Source of the DNA: Planctomycetota bacterium
GTDB lineage: Bacteria > Planctomycetota > GCA-002687715 > DRQF01
Assembly: GCA_020639295.1 (NCBI GenBank)
Contig: JACKGY010000004.1
Location: 1 to 64,000, forward strand
Direction: 5' to 3'
Length of the DNA stretch: 64,000 nucleotides
Part shown: piece by piece, positions 58,500 through 64,000 of the stretch
Numbering within the stretch: the first letter of the stretch is position 1
How the letters are laid out: each line of letters begins with the position of its first letter
Made by a program: the position numbers and the translations under genes
Notes under the pieces: model-generated
Databases searched by the model: none
What the model was told of the DNA's origin: nothing
The model's input: the letters and a program-made list of their open reading frames with translations, nothing else

Positions 58500-61004
58500 A
58501 TGAAGCATGTAGCCCTCTTCTCGATCCTCCTTTGCCTCCTGGCCGGGCAGGGCCTGGCCCAGTACCAGCTCCCGACCCCCGGCCTGGCGAGCAACGTCTC
58601 TCCCGGCACGATGTTCGACATCCAGGCCGGCACGGCCGACATCCGGATCACCGGCTTCGACACCTACTTCCAGGCCGGGCTCGCGGAGGTCGAGATCTAT
58701 CGGGTCACCAACGGCACGAGCTTCGTCGGCAATGAGAACGACGCCAACGCCTGGACTCTCGTGGCCACGGCGACGATCAGCTCGAACGGTGGCTCGACGC
58801 CTACCCAGCTCCCTTGCGCGCTCGACGTCGACATCCGGGCCGGGGCGACCCAGGGCTTCTACATCACCGTGTCGACCGGTCTCGTGTACCTGAACTACCG
58901 GACCGGCACGAACAGCGGTGGTGTGCTCGCCGCCAACACGGATCTGACCATCCGCGAGGGTGTCGGCAAGAATTACCCCTTCGGCACCACCTTCGGGACC
59001 ACGACCGCGGGCGGCTCGTCGCGGAACTTCTGCGGGGTCGTTCGATACGACAAGGGCTTCGAGAATTCCTACTACCAGATCGGGGTGACCCCGACGGTGA
59101 CCGACGCCAAGTCGAGCGTCACCCTCAACCTGAGGGCGGAGGCGCGCGACGTGGTCCTCGATCGGATCGCGGTCACGCTCGCGGCCGGCACCCATGACCT
59201 CGAACTCTGGGTCACCGAGAACTACCTCAGCTCCGGCGCCGTCGGCACGAATCCCGGCGACTGGCGCAAGATCGGTTCGACGACCGGATTCGTCGCCTCG
59301 GGCGGCCGCGATCGCCTGCCGATGGACTTCGAGGTGGTCATTCCCAAGGGCACGAGCCGGGGCTTCTACCTGGTCTCGAGCCAGTCCGCCGGCATTCCCT
59401 TCTCGAACGTGAACCTCGCGTCGCCATCCGACAAGCTGACGGTCCTGGCCGGCAAGTCCTATGCCGGTCCCGGCCTGTTCACCAACCAGGTCTCCACCGC
59501 GTTCATCCAGGCCACCTACTACTACCACATCCCGGAGCAGAACTTCGGCATCACGCCCGGCGGGACCGGGGTCATGACCAGTCCGGCCACGCCGAGCTTC
59601 TTCGACGTGGGGACCTTCTACGACGTCAAGTCGAACGAGGCGATCGTCATCGAGTCGCTCGATCACGTGGTCTTGGCCGGGACGCACACCATCGAGGTCT
59701 GGGCGGTCACCGGCGGCGGCAGCTGGGCCTCCAATCAGAGCAACCAGGCGGCCTGGACGTTGATCAGCACCGAGTCGGTCACCGCGGCGAACTCGGGCTC
59801 GGTGCAGGTCGCCAAGGATCTGCGGCTGTTCATCCCGGCGGGCGGCGTGCAGGGGCTCTACGTCACCGGGACCTCGAACGGCACCAATTCGATCCTCTAC
59901 GAACAGGACTTCTCCACCGCGGGCGACTTCGCCACCGATGGCACCGTCACCCTGGCGACCGGCGGCGCCGGCGACTATCCCTTCGTGCCCCAGGTCTACT
60001 CCGTCAAGCCCAACGTCTCGGTCCACTACCGCGAGCTCGGGCAATCGCTCGGCGGCTTCCTGGAGACCTTCGCCAGCGCCTCGGGCATCCAGCCGCCGTC
60101 CGGGTGGATCTCGTCCCTGGTGACCGGCGACCGTCCGAAGCTGGACGGCTGGCGCTTCGACAATCCGGGCGGCCGCCCCATCAACTCGCCCATCTCGGCC
60201 CCGATGGCCATCTGCGACTCCGACGAATCCGGGAGCGGCAATCCCATCGACGCGGCCCTCATCTCGCCGCGCTTCGACGCCTCGATCGGCAAGGTGACCC
60301 TCGCCTTCGACCACCACTTCCGTCAGTTCGACACCAGCGTGGGCGCGGTCGAGGTCTGGAACGGATCGAGCTGGGTTCTCGTCGCCAGCTTCTCGGCGGA
60401 TACCGCCAACCCGGCGCACCAGAGCTACGACATCACCGCGGCCGCCGGCGGCTACGAAGAGGCGATGATCCGGTTCCGCTACACCGGCGACTTCGAGTGG
60501 TGGTGGATGATCGACAACGTGCACCTCGCCATCGGCCAGCTCGGTCAGCGGCCGCAGCTCGGCATCGGCGAGTTCGACATCAACTACGCCACCGACGCCG
60601 TCCACGGCCAGCCGGTCAGCTCCGGTCTCCCCGGTCCCTACGTCGCCACCGCGGACATCTTCTCGCCCACGGTCTTCCGCTGGGACGGCGAGCCGAATCA
60701 GCCGGTGCAGCTCTTCGTCGGCAATCTCAATCTCGCCAACGTGGTGCTCATGCCGCAGGGCCAGCTCGACGTCGGCAGCTACGATCCGGGCACCGGAACC
60801 TTCCCGGGCATCCTGCTGCTCGCCGACGGCACCGCGCCCGACCTCTTGAACGCCGCCTTCCGCACCTCGAGCGGCGGGCGCCTGGTGATGCCGCTCTACC
60901 TGCCGCCCTACACGGTCGGCTTCACCTATCACTTCCAGAGCGTCGTCTACTCCTCGACCCAGAACATCGCGCTCACCAACGTGGTGTCCATGACGGTCGA
61001 ATGA
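58500..61004 (+). CDS. Secreted ~840-residue multi-beta-domain protein, family copy 4 (module D)
   Basis: 834 residues; ATG 58500 with GGAGA upstream. Signal peptide MKHVALFSILLCLLAGQGLA. Three beta units (FDIQAGTADIRITGFDTYFQ, LNLRAEARDVVLDRIAVTLA, FYDVKSNEAIVIESLDHVVL), jelly-roll-like domain (PPSGWISSLVTGDRPKLDGW, FDASIGKVTLAFDHHFRQF, DITAAAGGYEEAMIRFRY) and C-terminal domain (PQLGIGEFDINYATDAVHGQ, QGQLDVGSYDPGTGTF). Closest to the copy at 34023. Divergent from the kinase/sigma operon; a hairpin follows the stop. Confidence 0.85.
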   Translation: MKHVALFSILLCLLAGQGLAQYQLPTPGLASNVSPGTMFDIQAGTADIRITGFDTYFQAGLAEVEIYRVTNGTSFVGNENDANAWTLVATATISSNGGSTPTQLPCALDVDIRAGATQGFYITVSTGLVYLNYRTGTNSGGVLAANTDLTIREGVGKNYPFGTTFGTTTAGGSSRNFCGVVRYDKGFENSYYQIGVTPTVTDAKSSVTLNLRAEARDVVLDRIAVTLAAGTHDLELWVTENYLSSGAVGTNPGDWRKIGSTTGFVASGGRDRLPMDFEVVIPKGTSRGFYLVSSQSAGIPFSNVNLASPSDKLTVLAGKSYAGPGLFTNQVSTAFIQATYYYHIPEQNFGITPGGTGVMTSPATPSFFDVGTFYDVKSNEAIVIESLDHVVLAGTHTIEVWAVTGGGSWASNQSNQAAWTLISTESVTAANSGSVQVAKDLRLFIPAGGVQGLYVTGTSNGTNSILYEQDFSTAGDFATDGTVTLATGGAGDYPFVPQVYSVKPNVSVHYRELGQSLGGFLETFASASGIQPPSGWISSLVTGDRPKLDGWRFDNPGGRPINSPISAPMAICDSDESGSGNPIDAALISPRFDASIGKVTLAFDHHFRQFDTSVGAVEVWNGSSWVLVASFSADTANPAHQSYDITAAAGGYEEAMIRFRYTGDFEWWWMIDNVHLAIGQLGQRPQLGIGEFDINYATDAVHGQPVSSGLPGPYVATADIFSPTVFRWDGEPNQPVQLFVGNLNLANVVLMPQGQLDVGSYDPGTGTFPGILLLADGTAPDLLNAAFRTSSGGRLVMPLYLPPYTVGFTYHFQSVVYSSTQNIALTNVVSMTVE

Positions 61005-61048
61005 CACCATCCGAAGGGGTTGCCGCCAGCGGATGACGGCGACCCGGC

Positions 61049-61088
61049 CGGGCCGCGATCTCCTGCCGATGGCCGGGGTCGCGGCCCG
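61049..61088 (+). terminator. Hairpin after the secreted-protein gene at 58500
   Basis: A perfect 10-base stem (CGGGCCGCGA at 61049-61058, complement at 61079-61088) with a 20-base loop, 45 bases after the stop, followed by TTCTCGT. Confidence 0.65.
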
Positions 61089-61212
61089 TTCTCGTCGGTG
61101 CCGGACCGGCCCCGGGCGGCCCGGCCTCCTGCCGAATCCGCCGCTTCTGGCCTGACCGATCGCCGATCCATAGACTCTGCCTTCGTTCGCCCCCGACCGG
61201 AGCAGGAGTTTC

Positions 61213-63333
61213 ATGTCGCGGCCCGTCGCCAGTCTCGTCGCCCTCTTCGTCTTGGCTGCCACGGCCCTCGCCCAGCTCCCACCCGCGGGCCAGCCGCCCG
61301 CGAGCCAGCCGAGCCCGCAGGAGGCGCCGGCCTCGCAGCCGACGCCGCCGAGCTTCCTCGACCTGCGCCGGAGCCTCGATGACCAGGCGACGACCGACCT
61401 CGACCGGCGGCGCGCCATCGTCCAGCTGCGATCGTTGGCGGACGACCGGGTCCGCCCCTACCTGCTCGAACTCTTCGGCCGCGAGTCGATGGCCGCCTAT
61501 CGCGCGGCGATCGTGGCCGTCCTCGCCGATCTGGAGCCGGACGACGAGCTGCGCCGGCTGGTGCGCGAGAGCCTGGTGAGCGCCGACTTCGCGCTGCGCT
61601 CGGCGGCGGCGCGCGCCCTGGTGAAGGTCGATCCGGACTGGAAGAGGGTCTTCCGCAGGTTGCTCGACGACGAGGGCGAGCGTTCGCTGCATGGGAACCT
61701 GGTCTTCGCGATCGCCTACAGCGACGACGAGGGCGCGCTCGACTTCCTGCGCGAGATCCTGGAGCGTCACCCCGAGCAACTGGGGGCCCTGACGATCAGC
61801 TACGCCAGCAGCCGTTTCGGCATCGAGGCGGTGTACAAGGACTTCCTCCAGCCGCAGCTCCGCAAGCAGGCCGACGAGAACCTCCGCTACGCCGCGCTCG
61901 CGGTCCTCGGTCAGGCCAAGGACCGGCGCTTCCTGTCGGGGCTGGGCCGGCACCTCTCCCGCCAGGAGCGACAGCAGACGGCGACGCGCTGGTTGCCGCT
62001 CCTGGCCGGGCTGGATGACCCCGATGCCTTCCAGGTCATGCTGGAGATGGTCGACAAGGCGACGCCTTTCGTGGAACGCTCCTTCCTCGACCAGGCGGCC
62101 CGGATGCAGCACCCGAAGATCCGGGCCTGGTTCCGCGATCGGGGCGCGCGCATGCCGGAGCCCTGCATCCGGCGCGCCGCCCTGGCCAACATGCGGGCCT
62201 TCCCCGAGGCCCGGAACGTGCCGGTCTTGAAGAAGCTCTGCGAGAGCGACGAGGCCGAGACCGTCGCCGCGGCCCTCTCGGCGCTCGCCCGCCACGCGCG
62301 CGAGCTCGCCGAACCGGTGATCCGCAAGTGCTATCAGCAGGGCGGCGTGCAGAAGGCGGCGGATGCCCTCGATGCCTGCGCCGAACTCTGCGGCGACGAT
62401 CCGACCCTGCTCGCCGATCTGCTCCAGATCGCCGGCCAGTCGCGGGCCTGGGAGCTGCGGGTCGTGGCGATGCGCCTCCTTCAGGACCACCATGCCGCCG
62501 AGGCGCGCGAGATCCTGCTCGCCAATGCCGAGCACGCGCGGGGCGCGGTCCGGATCGGCGCCTACGACGCCTTGACCTACCTGCGCGACCGTGAGGTCGT
62601 CGACTTCCTGATCGGCCGCCTCGACCACGAGGACGGCCGCCCGCTCGGCGAACTCGTCGCCGCCCTGACCAACCTCACCGGTAGTCAGTGGGGTCGTCGG
62701 GTCGAGCGCTGGCAGGCCTGGTGGCGGAAGGTCCGCGCCGACTACCCGTTGCCGCCCCGACCGGAGCGAACGGTGGTCGTGCGTGACGACGATGGCCAGC
62801 GCTACGGCTTCTACGGCATCGATGTCGATTCCACCCGCGTCGTCTTCGTCATCGACACCTCGGGATCGATGTCGGCCCGGTCGAACACCGGCACGACCGA
62901 TCGGATCTACCAGGCCAAGAACGAGCTGAAGTCGGCCCTGAGTCGATTCGGCGAGAAGCACGCCTTCGACATCATCGCCTTCAACGGCGCCCCCCGGGCC
63001 TATGCCGGGCGGCTGGTGAAGGCGAGTCCGGTCGAGCTGGACAAGGCCCGCGCCTGGGTCGACGCCCTGCAGGCGGCCGGCGGCACCAACATCTACGACT
63101 CCCTCGACCTGGCCCTGGCCACCGACGACGTCGATACCGTCTTCCTGCTCTCCGACGGCGCGCCCGGCAACGGCAAGTACGTCGACACCGACCTGATCCT
63201 CGAGGCGATCCGGCGGCAGAACCGCTTCCGGCGGATCAGGATCAACGCCATCGGCATCGGTGTCGCCGGCGAGGCCCGCCGCCTGGTCGAGACCCTCGCC
63301 AAGGAGAACTGGGGCGTCTCCGTCATCCTCTGA
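61213..63333 (+). CDS. Exported HEAT-repeat protein with C-terminal von Willebrand factor A domain
   Basis: 706 residues; ATG 61213 with AGGAG 7 bases upstream. Signal peptide (LVALFVLAATALA) and a Pro/Gln/Ser linker (about 20-45). Residues 50-500 are helical HEAT-type repeats (VRPYLLELFGRESMAAYRAA, FALRSAAARALVKVDPDW, GAVRIGAYDALTYLRDREVV). Residues 535-706 are a vWA domain with a complete MIDAS: VIDTSGSMS, Thr in GGTNIYDSL and Asp in LSDGAPGNG. A metal-dependent protein-binding role at the cell surface or periplasm is likely. Its stop overlaps the tail of the minus-strand gene at 63323 by 11 bases, so no room is left for a terminator. Confidence 0.9.
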   Translation: MSRPVASLVALFVLAATALAQLPPAGQPPASQPSPQEAPASQPTPPSFLDLRRSLDDQATTDLDRRRAIVQLRSLADDRVRPYLLELFGRESMAAYRAAIVAVLADLEPDDELRRLVRESLVSADFALRSAAARALVKVDPDWKRVFRRLLDDEGERSLHGNLVFAIAYSDDEGALDFLREILERHPEQLGALTISYASSRFGIEAVYKDFLQPQLRKQADENLRYAALAVLGQAKDRRFLSGLGRHLSRQERQQTATRWLPLLAGLDDPDAFQVMLEMVDKATPFVERSFLDQAARMQHPKIRAWFRDRGARMPEPCIRRAALANMRAFPEARNVPVLKKLCESDEAETVAAALSALARHARELAEPVIRKCYQQGGVQKAADALDACAELCGDDPTLLADLLQIAGQSRAWELRVVAMRLLQDHHAAEAREILLANAEHARGAVRIGAYDALTYLRDREVVDFLIGRLDHEDGRPLGELVAALTNLTGSQWGRRVERWQAWWRKVRADYPLPPRPERTVVVRDDDGQRYGFYGIDVDSTRVVFVIDTSGSMSARSNTGTTDRIYQAKNELKSALSRFGEKHAFDIIAFNGAPRAYAGRLVKASPVELDKARAWVDALQAAGGTNIYDSLDLALATDDVDTVFLLSDGAPGNGKYVDTDLILEAIRRQNRFRRIRINAIGIGVAGEARRLVETLAKENWGVSVIL

Positions 63334-64000
63334 CCGGCTGGTCGTCGCCCAGTCCGAGGATCTCCCGGATCGTCGCCTCCAGCGCGCGGGCCTCGTCGCG
63401 GTCGGGGATGCCGTCACCGAGCGTGATGCGGCGGCCGTCGACCAGCTCGAGGCGCAGGCGGTGGTAGGCCCGGTTCCCCGACTGCGCGCCGACGTCGACC
63501 GCGAGATCGCGGATCTCGGGGCGCGCATGCCAGCCGCGACGGACCATGCCGAGGACACGCTTCTCGTAGCCGATCCCGTCCCGGCGGACGTGGATCAGCG
63601 CGGCGGCGAACAGCAGGTGGAAGAAGCCGAGCAGGATCAGGGCCTCGAACAGGCTGAAGACGATCGGGAAGATGATCGGCGCGTCGCTCTTGCTCAGCGC
63701 GAAGCAGACGCCGGCCCAGATCAGCGCCATCACGCCGAGCACCGCCACGACGGCCGGATTGCGGCCGGCCGGAAAATCGAGTTCGATGGCGCCGTCGGCG
63801 AGCCGGCGCAGACCGATCCGCGACCGCGGGCCCGGGCTGCCGCGTCGCTCCGCCTCGGCGAGGTCGATGGCCTGCGGCGCCGCTTCGGTCAGCGTCCGGT
63901 CGGAGTCCTCGGTGACGAAGACCGGGACCTCGAACCGATGGTCGTAGTCGGCGCCGACGAGATCGGCACGGGCTTCGACCCGCCAGACGATGCGGTTGTT
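63323..64000 (-). CDS. DUF3592-like membrane protein, N-terminus beyond the window
   Basis: The frame stays open from the stop at 63323 to the window edge (226 codons seen), so the GTG at 63748 is not the true start. The visible part begins RIVWRVEARADLVGADYDHR then FEVPVFVTEDSDRT, an exterior beta segment. Two hydrophobic helices follow (VVAVLGVMALIWAGVCFALS and IIFPIVFSLFEALILLGFFH), and then a basic cytoplasmic tail (GIGYEKRVLGMVRRGWHARP). The beta-TM-TM layout resembles DUF3592 proteins, whose function is unknown. The family call is tentative; the gene itself is well supported by its length. Confidence 0.7.
   Translation of the reverse strand, partial: NNRIVWRVEARADLVGADYDHRFEVPVFVTEDSDRTLTEAAPQAIDLAEAERRGSPGPRSRIGLRRLADGAIELDFPAGRNPAVVAVLGVMALIWAGVCFALSKSDAPIIFPIVFSLFEALILLGFFHLLFAAALIHVRRDGIGYEKRVLGMVRRGWHARPEIRDLAVDVGAQSGNRAYHRLRLELVDGRRITLGDGIPDRDEARALEATIREILGLGDDQPVRG

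Noticed and set aside
55954..63558. Long opposite-strand frames at 55954-58503, 58290-61418 and 60973-63558
   Set aside because: They are antisense to the kinase, secreted and vWA genes, which have signal peptides, motifs and ribosome binding sites; the antisense frames have none.

Overview
The window reads as chromosomal DNA of a high-G+C bacterium, most likely a planctomycete (Planctomycetota). The evidence is the gene content: many Hanks-type Ser/Thr kinases with one transmembrane helix, ECF sigma factors next to those kinases, FGE-sulfatase (SUMF1-fold) and WD40 sensor domains, large secreted FG-GAP and beta-sandwich proteins, and a sigma factor fused to a carboxypeptidase-regulatory-like exodomain. 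No ribosomal, tRNA or other phylogenetic marker is present, so this placement is inference. In most of the window each real gene has a long open 'shadow' frame on the opposite strand, a codon-bias artefact of high G+C; those shadows were left out.

Layout. 1-4.3 kb is an accessory patch: a hairpin, an IS66 TnpA-like remnant, an RloC-like anticodon nuclease with visibly lower G+C, a 284-bp repeat (copy 1), a VOC gene cut off by an IS21-type remnant. 4.3-13.0 kb holds a secreted subtilase, two paralogous secreted tail-fibre/collagen-like proteins, and between them a divergent Ser/Thr kinase-FGE gene and ECF sigma gene (module A). 13.0-16.9 kb holds the second copy of the 284-bp repeat and a run of small genes (GNAT, VOC, DUF3601-like, DinB-like, membrane protein). 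17.0-28.9 kb holds an FG-GAP secreted protein, two paralogous ~840-residue secreted beta proteins, a palindromic repeat array, a kinase-WD40 gene and its ECF sigma gene (module B). 29.2-33.9 kb holds three unrecognised proteins. 34.0-41.6 kb holds a third ~840-residue secreted protein, divergent from a kinase-FGE/sigma operon (module C), then a 1.2-kb palindromic repeat array. 41.6-48.5 kb holds the sigma-TM-exodomain fusion and a four-gene signalling operon (GGDEF/EAL, receiver, histidine kinase, receiver) in which every junction is a 4-base ATGA overlap. 48.7-54.7 kb holds an alcohol dehydrogenase, a second FG-GAP protein, a methyltransferase and a DUF885 protein. 54.8-61.0 kb repeats module C in mirror orientation (module D: sigma, kinase-FGE, divergent ~840-residue secreted protein). 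The window ends with a HEAT/von Willebrand A protein and a partial membrane protein.

How it may work together. Four kinase/sigma pairs lie beside genes for large exported proteins. Modules C and D are near copies of one design: a transmembrane kinase with an exterior FGE-like domain lacking the catalytic cysteines, a sigma gene overlapping the kinase stop by 4 bases, and a divergently transcribed secreted protein. The two divergent promoter regions share a short element (core GAAATTCTCCGGACG or one base shorter) about 60 bases before the secreted gene, in the same orientation. The two sigma factors share an almost identical Ser/Thr-rich linker. My main proposal is that these are self-contained surface-sensing cassettes: the exterior domain senses, the kinase modifies the sigma factor, and the sigma factor turns on the secreted partner.
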